DNA of 54,585 nt from Desulfovibrionales bacterium (GCA_012729655.1 JAAYCS010000061.1:1-54585), one strand, 5' to 3'. Counted from the first letter of the stretch, positions 28,485 through 37,357 are shown. Notes: generated by a model from the letters alone, not told the origin. Numbers and translations are program-made.

Positions 28485-29171
28485 ATGTACCTCAATCTTA
28501 TCCAAATTGCTGAATCCTTCGGCGTGTCAGAAAGTGTCGTCACCGACTGGGTGCGCAAGGAAGGCATGCCTCACGTCCATGACCGGGGCCGCATCCTCTT
28601 CGAACGCTCCCAGGTTATGGAATGGGCCGCCAAGCATGGGCTTGCCGCCCATACCGGCTTTCTGTCGGAACCTGCTCCGGCCCAGGCCGACACTCTGGCT
28701 CTGGGGCCTCTGCTTCGTCGTGGCGGGATCTGGCGTGACGTGCTGCAGACCGACCTGCCTCAGATCTGTGATCGCATCGTCGGCCGGCTTCCGGGCCTGC
28801 CCGGTCCCGTGCAGAACATGCTCGTGCAACGCATGTGCGCTCCCGGCGGGGTGAACATCGCCCCTGTGGGCAGCGGCTTCGCCCTGCCCCATCCGGCCAT
28901 GCGTGTCTCCCTGGGCGAAGACTGCGCCCTGGTGGCCCTGATCCTGCTCAAGACCCCCTTCACCGAGGCCGATCCGCCTGACGGAATACCCATCACGCGC
29001 ATGCTTTTTTTCATTTCCCCCACCCCCCGCCTGCACGTGAACATGCTCGGCCTGCTGGCCAAAGGCATCACCTCAGGGGCACTGCAGAACCTGGATGCAG
29101 AAATGGACGACGAGGCCATTTTCAAAGTTGTCGAGAAGGGAGCAGACACCCATAAAGGGCTGCCTCGATGA
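28485..29171 (+). CDS. HTH-EIIA(Ntr) fusion protein (PtsN-like) inside the Hyf-like operon
   Basis: A 228-residue two-domain protein. Residues 1-52 form an excisionase/MerR-like helix-turn-helix (LIQIAESFGVSESVVTDWVR, then RGRILFERSQVMEW). Residues about 72-220 resemble the PTS EIIA nitrogen-regulatory domain. The phosphoacceptor is probably H136 in GSGFALPHPAMR. EIIA(Ntr) proteins signal phosphorylation state and control transporters and kinases rather than sugar uptake. The stop overlaps the start of the second HyfB (ATGA, 29168-29171), so its synthesis is tied to the complex. Whether it binds DNA, the complex, or both is unknown. Confidence 0.82.
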   Translation: MYLNLIQIAESFGVSESVVTDWVRKEGMPHVHDRGRILFERSQVMEWAAKHGLAAHTGFLSEPAPAQADTLALGPLLRRGGIWRDVLQTDLPQICDRIVGRLPGLPGPVQNMLVQRMCAPGGVNIAPVGSGFALPHPAMRVSLGEDCALVALILLKTPFTEADPPDGIPITRMLFFISPTPRLHVNMLGLLAKGITSGALQNLDAEMDDEAIFKVVEKGADTHKGLPR

Positions 29172-31105
29172 TCCCACCGTTCTTCTTTGGGTCCCTGGCC
29201 TGCCTGTGCCTGGCCATCCTGAGCGGACGATTCCCCCGCCTCTGGCTTGCCTTGGTTCTGTCCGGAGCGGGCTGCGCCCTCATCAGCGCAGCCCAAGTCC
29301 TGGGAGACGCGGGAAATTGGGCATGGGAAGCCTCGTTCACCCTCGGCTGCCAGACCCCACAATTTCTCGTGGATGGCATTTCCGCCCTTTTCCTTGTTCC
29401 GGTCAGCGTGATCGGAGGGCTGAGCGCAGTCTACTCCCGCGAATACTGGTCCGATCACCACCATCCGGATTCGGCTCCCCGTGGCCGGTCCTGGAGCGCG
29501 GCCCTGATCCTGGGCATGATCCTGGTCTTGAGCCTGGCCAACGGACTGCATTTCCTGCTGGCGTGGGAAATCTTCGCCATCAGCGCCTACTTCCTCATCA
29601 CCCTGGACAATACCGCACCGGAAACGCGGAAGGCCGGCTGGCTCTACCTGGCCGCCTCCCATGCCGGAACCATGATCCTTTTCGCCTTTTTCTCGGCCGT
29701 GGCTGCCCGCACCGGGAGCTGGGCCCTGGGCCCCATGCGTGACCAGGCCGCCCTGGCCCCCCTCTTCTGGCTGGCCCTGTGCGGCTTTGGAGTCAAAGCA
29801 GGCCTCTTTCCCCTGCACGTCTGGCTGCCTTCGGCCCATGCCAACGCACCAAGCCACGTCTCGGCCTTGATGTCCGCCGTGGCCATCAAGATGGGCGTTT
29901 ACGGCATTGTCCGCTTCAGCGCCTGGCTCCCACTCCCCCCGGGGGCTGGATGGGTCGTGCTGGGGCTTGGGGCCATGAGCGCTCTCCTGGGCATCGCTTT
30001 CGCCATGGCTCAGAACGATTTCAAGCGCCTGCTGGCCTACTGTTCCGTGGAAAACATCGGCATCATTCTGACCGGACTGGGACTGGCCATCCTGGCCATG
30101 GCCAATGGGCAGGCAGCCTGGGGCCGGGTGGCCCTGTGCGGAACCCTGCTGCATGTCTGGAACCACAGCCTGTTCAAGTCCCTCCTTTTTCTTGGGGCGG
30201 GCTCCGTGCTCCATGCCACGGGAACCCGGGACATGAGCCGGCTTGGCGGACTGTGGAGGTTCCTGCCCTGGACCGCGTCGCTCTTTGCCCTGGGATCGGC
30301 GGCCGTGTCCGGTCTTCCGCCCCTGAACGGTTTTGTCAGTGAATGGATGATCTACCTCGGGCTGATCCGGGCTGTGGCGGCCAAAGGCCCCGTGTCCGGG
30401 GCCATCGTTCCGTCCGTCATCGTCCTGGCCGCCGCCGGAGCCCTGGCCCTGGCCGCTTTTGCCAAGGCTGTGGCCATCATCTTCCTCGGTGCCCCGCGGA
30501 CCAGGCGCACTGCCCCTGTGCAGGAGTGCGGTTGGGGCATGCGCGCGCCCATGCTTGTCCTGGCCGGGCTCATGCTCTGGGTCGGACTGTTTCCGGCCAT
30601 GGCCCTCGGCCCCGCTGCAATCGCGGCCACGGCATGGAATCCGGGCTGGTCAGGAAATGTGGATATCCCCGTCTTCCATCTGGGCAGTCTGCACCTGCTT
30701 CTGGCCTGCGGACTGCTGGCCGCAGCGTATGTGGTCCTGCGCAAGGTCTCCCGAAACGGATTGCGCGACTCCCTGACCTGGGACTGCGGCTATGCCGCCC
30801 CCACCACACACATGCAGTACACCAGCGGCTCCTTTGCCGGCATCGTGACGCGATGGTTTGCGTGGATCTTGCGCCCCGCGCGTCTGGTCCGCAAGGTGCG
30901 CGGCCAGTTCCCCGAAAAAGCCCTCTACCTGGAACGGACCCCTGAAACCGTCCTTGAGTACTGCATTCACCCCCTGGGTAGGGGTGTGGGGCTGCTCGCC
31001 GAGGGAGCCAAAAAAATGCAGCACGGCCGGCTGCACCTCTACATCCTGTATGTTTTTGCCGGGGTCGTGGCCCTGGGCGGCATGGCCTTCTGGGGAGGTA
31101 TGTGA
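29168..31105 (+). CDS. HyfB/NuoL-like antiporter subunit, second copy
   Basis: 645 residues, co-linear and strongly similar to the protein from 26511. Shared blocks include PLHVWLPSAHANAPSHVSAL, LLHVWNH-x-LFKSLLF, GSVLHATGTRDMSRLGGLWR and SGLPPLNGFVSEW. The channel glutamate and lysines are kept (AWEIFAISAYFL, FGVKAGLFPLHVW, SAVAIKMGVYG). The pair is a tandem duplication separated by the EIIA-like gene. In E. coli Hyf the comparable slot is filled by HyfD; no HyfD-like gene is seen here. The stop overlaps the next start by one base (TGATG). Confidence 0.88.
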   Translation: MIPPFFFGSLACLCLAILSGRFPRLWLALVLSGAGCALISAAQVLGDAGNWAWEASFTLGCQTPQFLVDGISALFLVPVSVIGGLSAVYSREYWSDHHHPDSAPRGRSWSAALILGMILVLSLANGLHFLLAWEIFAISAYFLITLDNTAPETRKAGWLYLAASHAGTMILFAFFSAVAARTGSWALGPMRDQAALAPLFWLALCGFGVKAGLFPLHVWLPSAHANAPSHVSALMSAVAIKMGVYGIVRFSAWLPLPPGAGWVVLGLGAMSALLGIAFAMAQNDFKRLLAYCSVENIGIILTGLGLAILAMANGQAAWGRVALCGTLLHVWNHSLFKSLLFLGAGSVLHATGTRDMSRLGGLWRFLPWTASLFALGSAAVSGLPPLNGFVSEWMIYLGLIRAVAAKGPVSGAIVPSVIVLAAAGALALAAFAKAVAIIFLGAPRTRRTAPVQECGWGMRAPMLVLAGLMLWVGLFPAMALGPAAIAATAWNPGWSGNVDIPVFHLGSLHLLLACGLLAAAYVVLRKVSRNGLRDSLTWDCGYAAPTTHMQYTSGSFAGIVTRWFAWILRPARLVRKVRGQFPEKALYLERTPETVLEYCIHPLGRGVGLLAEGAKKMQHGRLHLYILYVFAGVVALGGMAFWGGM

Positions 31106-32010
31106 TGGAAGTCCTCGACATTCTCGCACGTCTTCTGGTCTGGCTGGTTCTGGCCCCCTTGCTTCCGGGTATCATCAACAAGGTCAAGGCCTGGGTGGCC
31201 TGCCGCCAGGGTCCTCCGGTGCTGCAGCTCTACTTTGACTTGGCCCGACTGTGGAGCAAGGGCGTGGTCATGAGCACCATGGCCTCGCCTGGATTTCTGA
31301 TTGCCCCGGCCGTGGCCTGGGTGGCCGTGGTGGCGGCGGCCATGCTCATGCCCCTGGGGCGCGCCGGGTGCATTTTTTCCTTTGACGGCGACGTGCTCCT
31401 GCTGGTCTATCTCCTGGCCCTGGCCCGTTTCAGCACGGCCTGGGGAGCCATGGAGACCGGCTCTGCCTTCGAGGGCATGGGCGCAGCCCGGGAAGTGAGC
31501 TTTGCTGTCCTGGCCGAAATCGGCATCATCACCGCCATTCTGACCCTGGCCCTGGAGTCCGGCAGCATCTCCTTGGCCTCCATGTTCACCCCCCCGCCCG
31601 GACCCGGAGCGGCCCTGTTGGCCGTAGGGCTGTTCATCATCCTGCTGGCTGAAAACTGCCGGGTCCCCTTCGACGATCCGAATACCCACCTGGAGCTGAC
31701 CATGATCCACGAGGTCATGGTTCTGGATCACAGCGGCCCTCCTTTCGCCCTGATTCTGCACGGGGCCGCCGTCAAAATGATGCTGTTCTCCGCACTGCTG
31801 GTCCAGGCCGTGCTGCCTTTGGCTCACATGCCTCTCGGCCTTTCGCTGGCCGCCATGGCCGGCGGCATTGTGCTGGTCGTGGTGGCCGTGGGCCTGGTCG
31901 AATCCCTGACGGCCCGTTTGGCCTTCCGGAGGGTGCCTCTCCTGCTGACCATCGGCTTCCTGTTTTGCCTCTTTCCCTTGCTCCTGACGTGGATGGAAGG
32001 TGTCTTATGA
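31105..32010 (+). CDS. HyfC/NuoH-like membrane subunit
   Basis: 301 residues from ATG 31105; an in-frame GTG one codon earlier is possible. It has about eight membrane segments. HyfC/HycD/NuoH-type features are LLPGIINKVKAWVACRQGPPVLQLYFDLARLWSK near the N-terminus, GAAREVSFAVLAEIG in the middle, and ENCRVPFDDPNTHLELTMIHE. This subunit anchors the peripheral arm and forms the entry of the quinone/proton pathway in complex I relatives. It overlaps the following gene by four bases. Confidence 0.9.
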   Translation: MEVLDILARLLVWLVLAPLLPGIINKVKAWVACRQGPPVLQLYFDLARLWSKGVVMSTMASPGFLIAPAVAWVAVVAAAMLMPLGRAGCIFSFDGDVLLLVYLLALARFSTAWGAMETGSAFEGMGAAREVSFAVLAEIGIITAILTLALESGSISLASMFTPPPGPGAALLAVGLFIILLAENCRVPFDDPNTHLELTMIHEVMVLDHSGPPFALILHGAAVKMMLFSALLVQAVLPLAHMPLGLSLAAMAGGIVLVVVAVGLVESLTARLAFRRVPLLLTIGFLFCLFPLLLTWMEGVL

Positions 32011-32651
32011 ATGAAATCCTCAATCTTCTCACTGGGCTGGCCGTGGGTCTCAACCTGCTGGCCCTGGGCACCAGCCGACTGCGCCTGCTGATCCGGGCCG
32101 TGGCCGCCCAGGGCGTCCTGCTCGGACTGTTGCCCCTCCTGCTCGAACACGGGGCCATGGACTGGCAGCTCGTGTTCATCACCATCGCCACCGTAGCCGG
32201 CAAGGGATTCATCATTCCCACCCTGCTGCACAGGGCCATGCGCACGGCCAACATCGCCCGTGAGCTGGAGCCCTTCATCGGCTATATCTCTTCGCTCCTT
32301 CTGGGTGCAGCCGCGACCATCGCCGCCGTGGTCATTGCCCAGCATCTGCCCCTTTTTCCTGAGCATGTCGGATCCCTGCTCGTGCCGGGGGCCATTGCCC
32401 TCATCCTGACCGGATTCATCCTGCTCATCGGCAGGACCAAGGCCATTTCCCAGGTTTGCGGCTACCTCATTCTGGAAAATGGGATCTACCTCTTCGGACT
32501 GCTGCTCATCCACGCGACCCCCATGCTGGTTGAATTCGGCATCCTTCTGGACGTCACGGTCGGCATCTTCATCATCGGCATCATTGTCGATCGCATCCAG
32601 AGGGCCTTCGATTCCCTTGACACCCGCAAACTCACGGCACTGCACGAATGA
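32007..32651 (+). CDS. HyfE-like membrane subunit (NuoK related)
   Basis: 214 residues from ATG 32007, which overlaps the HyfC-like stop (ATGA). It has about six membrane segments and the hydrogenase-4 component E pattern: GKGFIIPTLLHRAM and GYLILENGIYLFGLLL, with a membrane-embedded glutamate, and EFGILLDVTVGIFIIGIIVDRI near the end. HyfE carries the NuoK-like proton channel in an enlarged form. ATGA overlap with the following HyfF-like gene. Confidence 0.88.
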   Translation: MNEILNLLTGLAVGLNLLALGTSRLRLLIRAVAAQGVLLGLLPLLLEHGAMDWQLVFITIATVAGKGFIIPTLLHRAMRTANIARELEPFIGYISSLLLGAAATIAAVVIAQHLPLFPEHVGSLLVPGAIALILTGFILLIGRTKAISQVCGYLILENGIYLFGLLLIHATPMLVEFGILLDVTVGIFIIGIIVDRIQRAFDSLDTRKLTALHE

Positions 32652-34084
32652 AATCCCTATTGCTCATCCTCATTCCCTTCCTGGGGGCCATCCTCTCGGC
32701 CTTGTGGCCGAGCAATCGCACCCGACCCCTGTTTCTGCCCGTGTTCGCCCTGGCCCACACCCTGCTGGCATTCTGGTTTCTAACTCGGCCCCCGGGCTTC
32801 GACCCTGCCGCATGGCTGGCGTTCGACCCCCTGGCCCGGGCCATCCTGCCAGGCGTGTCCCTCCTCTTCCTGGCCTGCGCGGTCTACGCCGTCAGCTACC
32901 TGCGCCTGCATCCCCAGGACAACCGGGTCTTCGTGGCAGCACTGCTCCTGGTGCTGGGACTCTTGAGCGCCGGGCACCAGGCCCGGCACCTTGGCATCCT
33001 GTGGATCGCCACGGAGGCCGTGACTTTGGCCGCCGTGCCCTTGATCCATTTCCTGGGTACACCCCGGGCCTTCGAGGCCACCTGGAAATATCTCCTCGTC
33101 GGGGGCACCGGCATCGCCCTGTCCCTGCTCGGCTCCATCTGCCTGGGCTACGCGTCCCTCCATGGCGGAGGATCCGGAGATATCACCTTCACGGCCCTTC
33201 TCGAACACGGTCCCCTGCTGTCCAAAGTCTGGGTCCTGGCGGCCTGGGTTCTTCTCCTCGTCGGCTACGGTACCAAGATGGGCCTTGCTCCCATGCACAC
33301 CTGGAAGCCCGACGCGTATGGAGAGAGCCCGGGCATAGTCGGCGCCATTCTGGCCGGTGGAGTGACCTCCGTGGCCTTCATGGCTCTGCTGCGCATAAAG
33401 TCCGTCATCGACGCGGCCGGAGAATCGGTTTTCGCGTCCCGCACCCTGCTCGGCCTCGGCCTCTTCTCCACCCTGGTGGCGGCCCTGTTCCTGCTCCGCA
33501 CGCGAGACTTCAAGCGCATGCTTGCCTACTCCAGCATCGAACACATGGGCATCCTGAGCATCGCTGCGTCCTTTGGGGCGCCGGGCGCGTGGGCCGCGCT
33601 CTTCCATATCTGGAGCAACGGTCTGACCAAAGGCGCCCTGTTCCTCAGCGCCGCCAACCTGCAGCGAGCCGCCAAATCCTCCTCCATGGATGACGTCCGG
33701 GGCATGTCCTTGATTCTGCCCCGATCATCGCGCATCTTCGTGGCCGGCATGTTCGCCATCACGGCCTGCCCACCCTTTGCCCCTTTCTTCAGCGAGCTGC
33801 TCATCATCCGGGTGGGCCTGGGCGCGGGCCAGGGCTGGGCCATCGGCCTCTTTCTTTTCTGCCTGCTGCTGGCCTTCCTGGGATTGTCCCGCATCGTGTT
33901 TGCCGTCGTTGACGGCCGGCCCCGCCTGAAAAACCCCGAACGCATTCATCTCAAGGAGACGGCCGGCATCATCGCGCCGTCCCTTGCCCTGCTTGTGGCC
34001 TCCCTCTGGCTCGGACTGTTCACCCCTCAGGTCCTTCGGGACGCATGGTCCGCAGCTCTTCTCCAACTCTTTGCACAGCCATGA
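32648..34084 (+). CDS. HyfF-like antiporter subunit
   Basis: A 478-residue polytopic protein of the NuoN/NuoL/MrpD superfamily. The HyfF signature is GYGTKMGLAPMHTWKPDAYGESPGIVGA. A channel glutamate lies in LWIATEAVTLAAVPL, and LLAYSSIEHMGIL follows. It is the third antiporter-like subunit in the operon, after the two HyfB copies. The last bases overlap the large-subunit gene (ATGA, 34081-34084). Confidence 0.9.
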   Translation: MKSLLLILIPFLGAILSALWPSNRTRPLFLPVFALAHTLLAFWFLTRPPGFDPAAWLAFDPLARAILPGVSLLFLACAVYAVSYLRLHPQDNRVFVAALLLVLGLLSAGHQARHLGILWIATEAVTLAAVPLIHFLGTPRAFEATWKYLLVGGTGIALSLLGSICLGYASLHGGGSGDITFTALLEHGPLLSKVWVLAAWVLLLVGYGTKMGLAPMHTWKPDAYGESPGIVGAILAGGVTSVAFMALLRIKSVIDAAGESVFASRTLLGLGLFSTLVAALFLLRTRDFKRMLAYSSIEHMGILSIAASFGAPGAWAALFHIWSNGLTKGALFLSAANLQRAAKSSSMDDVRGMSLILPRSSRIFVAGMFAITACPPFAPFFSELLIIRVGLGAGQGWAIGLFLFCLLLAFLGLSRIVFAVVDGRPRLKNPERIHLKETAGIIAPSLALLVASLWLGLFTPQVLRDAWSAALLQLFAQP

Positions 34085-35562
34085 ACACACTTGCCCCATT
34101 TTTCATCTTCCCCAACGGATCTAGCGTCTCCTGGCCGGCAGTGCCGGTTTTCTCCATCACCAAGCTGGTCCGGGTCACGGGCGAACTCCTGGACCGGGGA
34201 GCCCGCATCTGCTCCTGGTTCGGGGTTCAGGATCACGAGGAAACATGCCTGGTCGCAATTCTGGCCATGGATTCCGAAAGCGTCCTGGGGGTGGCCCGCA
34301 GCGAACCCATCAGCGGATCCTACCCATCCCTGACCCCCAGATATCCCCAGGCCCACCTTTTTGAGCGCGAGGTCTGGGAACAGCACGGGCTGGTGCCCCT
34401 GGGACACCCCTGGATCAAGCCCGTGCGCCATGCCAACGGGACGGCCCCGGCCAACGCCCCCTTTTTCCGCGTTGACGGGGGCGAAGTGCATGAGGTGGCC
34501 GTGGGCCCGGTTCACGCCGGTGTCATCGAACCTGGCCATTTCCGCTTCCAGTGCCAGGGGGAGGAAGTTTTGCACCTGGAGATCGCCCTGGGCTACCAGC
34601 ACCGGGGCGTCGAGGAGCACATGGGCGGCGGTCCGCACCGGGCCACCATGAGTCAGATGGAGACTGTTTCCGGGGACGCGACCATTGCCCACGCCACAGC
34701 CCATGCCATGGTCATGGAGTCCCTGGCCGGAATCGAGGCCCCCCTCAGGGCCCAATGGCTGCGCGCCCTGGCCCTGGAACTGGAACGCCTGGCCAACCAC
34801 ACTGGCGACATGGGAGCCCTGGCCGGAGACGTGGCCTTTCTGCCGACCATGTCTGCCTGCGGCAAGATCCGGGGCGATTTTCTGAACCTGACGGCCCTCA
34901 TGTGTGGAAACCGGTTTGGCCGCGGATTGATCCGCCCAGGCGGATGCCGGCATGATCTGGATCCCCAGCGGCTGCAGACCCTGAAAGCCAGGCTTGAGAC
35001 CCATCTGGCCGACGTGGAGCAGGCCACGGCTTGGTTCTGGGACGCGGCCTCGGTCCGGGTCCGCTTCCTTAACGTGGGGGTCGTGCATACGTCCCAGGCC
35101 TCGGACATCGGTCTGGTCGGGCCGGCCGCGAGGGCCAGCGGGCTGGTCAGGGATGTGCGCTACGACCACCCGGCCGGATGGCACCGATTCTCCCAGGCTC
35201 CTGTCGCGGTCTGGCCCAGCGGGGACATTTTAGCCCGCGCCCGGGTCAAATCCCTGGAAATTCAGCGGTCTGGCCGTTACCTGCTGGAACAGCTCGACGG
35301 GCCAGTGGACGGAGACATCCTCGCACCAGCCCCTGTCCCAGCGCCCGAATCCCTGACCGCGGCCCTGGTGGAAGGGTGGCGAGGGGAAGTCTGTCACGCC
35401 GCCCTGACTGACCACAGCGGTCGGTTCCGGCGCTACAAGATCACGGACCCCTCGTTCCACAACTGGACCGGTCTGGCCCTGTCCTTGCGCGGTACGGCCA
35501 TCTCGGACTTCCCGCTCTGCAACAAGAGCTTCACTCTGTCCTATTGCGGCTTCGACCTCTAG
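34081..35562 (+). CDS. HyfG-like large subunit lacking most NiFe ligands (Ehr type)
   Basis: 493 residues from ATG 34081. An N-terminal NuoC-like domain (about 1-130, with PRYPQAHLFEREVWEQHGL) is fused to a NuoD/hydrogenase-large-subunit domain (EIALGYQHRGVEEHMGGG). In NiFe hydrogenases the first ligand motif reads RxCGxC. Here the aligned region is METVSGDATIAH, with S197 and A200 in place of the two cysteines. The C-terminal motif normally ends DPCxxC; here it is DFPLCNKSFTLSYCG, with at most one cysteine (C480) retained. A standard NiFe centre therefore seems impossible. The match is to energy-converting hydrogenase-related (Ehr) complexes. Electron acceptor and reaction unknown. Confidence 0.85.
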   Translation: MNTLAPFFIFPNGSSVSWPAVPVFSITKLVRVTGELLDRGARICSWFGVQDHEETCLVAILAMDSESVLGVARSEPISGSYPSLTPRYPQAHLFEREVWEQHGLVPLGHPWIKPVRHANGTAPANAPFFRVDGGEVHEVAVGPVHAGVIEPGHFRFQCQGEEVLHLEIALGYQHRGVEEHMGGGPHRATMSQMETVSGDATIAHATAHAMVMESLAGIEAPLRAQWLRALALELERLANHTGDMGALAGDVAFLPTMSACGKIRGDFLNLTALMCGNRFGRGLIRPGGCRHDLDPQRLQTLKARLETHLADVEQATAWFWDAASVRVRFLNVGVVHTSQASDIGLVGPAARASGLVRDVRYDHPAGWHRFSQAPVAVWPSGDILARARVKSLEIQRSGRYLLEQLDGPVDGDILAPAPVPAPESLTAALVEGWRGEVCHAALTDHSGRFRRYKITDPSFHNWTGLALSLRGTAISDFPLCNKSFTLSYCGFDL

Positions 35563-35572
35563 GAGACCGTTC

Positions 35573-36355
35573 ATGTATATTTTCGATACGTTGACCAATC
35601 GTCTCAAACGCGGCTGCATGACCATGGCATTTCCCAAGGGCCCGGCCCCGGATCTGCCCGACCGCCACGGCGGGGCCTTGCGCCTGGATCCGTCGAAATG
35701 TTCCGCAACATGCGCGTTGTGCGTGGAGGTCTGCCCGAGTCAGGCCATCGTCAGATCCAACGGTCAACTCCGCCTGGATCTGGGCCGCTGCCTGTTCTGT
35801 GCGGACTGCGTCACGGCCTGCCCCCAGGGGGCCATCCAGCAGACCAACGACCACCGCCTGGCAGCCAGACGCAGGGAGGATCTGGTCCTCAGCCCCGCAC
35901 AGACGGAAATGCGGCTGGCCGAAGCACTGGACGAAAAGATGCGACGCCTGTTCGGCAGGTCTCTGCGCCTGCGGCAGGTCAGCGCGGGAGGATGCGGAGC
36001 GTGCGAGGCGGACATCAACGTGCTGGGGACCATCGGCTGGGACCTGAGCAGATTCGGCATCCAGTATGTGGCCTCCCCCCGGCATGCCGATGGCGTGCTC
36101 ATCACCGGACCCGTGTCCAAGGGCATGGAACTGGCTCTGCGCAAGACATGGGAGGCCGTGCCCGAGCCGCGCATCGCCATCGCCGTGGGCGCCTGCGCCA
36201 TCAGCGGGGGACCCTTTGCCGGACACGCCCAGACCAACGACGGGGCGGGATCCATCGTGCCCATCGACCTCCACATCCCTGGCTGTCCGCCGCATCCCCT
36301 CACCATTCTGGACGGATACCTGCGCCTGCTGGACCGGCTGGAAAAAAATCGTTGA
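35573..36355 (+). CDS. HyfH-HyfI fusion: ferredoxin domain plus NuoB-like small subunit
   Basis: 260 residues. Residues 38-90 carry two [4Fe-4S] motifs (C43, C47, C50, C54 and C73, C76, C79, C83), as in HyfH/NuoI. Residues 130-255 are NuoB-like, with the four ligands of the proximal N2-type cluster: C141 and C144 (GGCGACEAD), C208 (VGACAISGGPF) and C238 (IPGCPPHP). In E. coli Hyf these are two separate proteins. The intact cluster set shows an electron wire even though the large subunit lacks a NiFe site. TAGGAG precedes the ATG. Last gene of the operon; converges on gluQRS. Confidence 0.88.
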   Translation: MYIFDTLTNRLKRGCMTMAFPKGPAPDLPDRHGGALRLDPSKCSATCALCVEVCPSQAIVRSNGQLRLDLGRCLFCADCVTACPQGAIQQTNDHRLAARRREDLVLSPAQTEMRLAEALDEKMRRLFGRSLRLRQVSAGGCGACEADINVLGTIGWDLSRFGIQYVASPRHADGVLITGPVSKGMELALRKTWEAVPEPRIAIAVGACAISGGPFAGHAQTNDGAGSIVPIDLHIPGCPPHPLTILDGYLRLLDRLEKNR

Positions 36356-36367
36356 ACAGGTGTTGGG

Positions 36368-37357
36368 CTAGGAGAGATCAGCCAGCAGGGTCATGATCTG
36401 TGGCGGCAGGAACACCGGATGGCGTGGAATGCGTTCCCAGGAAAAGAAAGGGAGGAGTTCGGCCGGAGTCGCCGGCCCGGCCTGGGGGAGAAGCCCGGCC
36501 AGGTCGGCGAGGTACCCGGCCACTGCCCTGGGTGAGATTCCCTGCTCCCTCAGGGCGCGCAATTCCATGGATTGATGCCGCTTGGCCAGTCGTTCCCCGT
36601 GATGGTCCAGGACCAGAGGCACGTGCGCGTACTGCGGGACAGTCCCTCCCAACAGGCGAAACAGCACCATCTGACGCGGAGTGCTGGACAGGATGTCGGC
36701 CCCGCGCACGACCAGGCTGATGCCCTGGTCCAGGTCGTCCACAGCCACGGCCAATTGGTAGGAGATCACCCCGTCGGACCGTTGCAGGGGAAAGTCCCCG
36801 CCGCATTCCTCCCAACCCAGCCGCACAGCCCCTTGAATCAGGTCGTAAAATGACGTCGTGCCGCCGCCGTGCAGACGCACGGCAGGCGCGCGCCCCGCGG
36901 CTTCACGTTCGGCGCGCTGCGCCGCGGAAAGATGCAGGCAGGTCCCGGGATAAATGGGCCCCACATCCCCGGCGTGGGGGGCCGAAGCCATGGACTTGAG
37001 TTCCCTGCGCGTACAGTAGCAGGGATAGGTCCGGCCCTGGCGGGACAGAATCTCCATGACCTCGGCGTAGCGATCCAAACGCTCGCTCTGGGTGTAGGGC
37101 CCGGAAGGACCACCAAGGTCCGGGCCTTCGTCCCAATCCAATCCCAACCAGGACAGGTCGCGCATGATGGTTGAGGCGTACGTGGGCCGGGCCCGGTCCG
37201 GATCGATGTCCTCCAGGCGCAGCACCACGCGCCCACCTTGGGAGCGCACGGCCAGCCAGCATAAGAGAAATGACCAAGCGTTGCCCAGATGCAGATGACC
37301 CGTGGGGCTGGGGGCCAATCTTCCGCGTACTGAAAGAGAAGAGACAAAGGGGTGCAT
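36368..37357 (-). CDS. gluQ: Glutamyl-Q tRNA(Asp) synthetase
   Basis: 329 residues from ATG 37357; a GTG six codons earlier is a weaker candidate. The HIGH-like motif is APSPTGHLHLGNA, and the KMSKS-like loop is GERLAKRHQSM. The zinc site CYCTRRELK...YPGTC is typical of GluQ (YadB). The anticodon-binding domain of glutamyl-tRNA synthetase is absent, as expected for this paralogue. GluQ attaches glutamate to the queuosine base of tRNA(Asp) rather than to the tRNA 3' end. It is converging on the Hyf-like operon with a 12-bp gap. Confidence 0.92.
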   Translation of the reverse strand: MHPFVSSLSVRGRLAPSPTGHLHLGNAWSFLLCWLAVRSQGGRVVLRLEDIDPDRARPTYASTIMRDLSWLGLDWDEGPDLGGPSGPYTQSERLDRYAEVMEILSRQGRTYPCYCTRRELKSMASAPHAGDVGPIYPGTCLHLSAAQRAEREAAGRAPAVRLHGGGTTSFYDLIQGAVRLGWEECGGDFPLQRSDGVISYQLAVAVDDLDQGISLVVRGADILSSTPRQMVLFRLLGGTVPQYAHVPLVLDHHGERLAKRHQSMELRALREQGISPRAVAGYLADLAGLLPQAGPATPAELLPFFSWERIPRHPVFLPPQIMTLLADLS

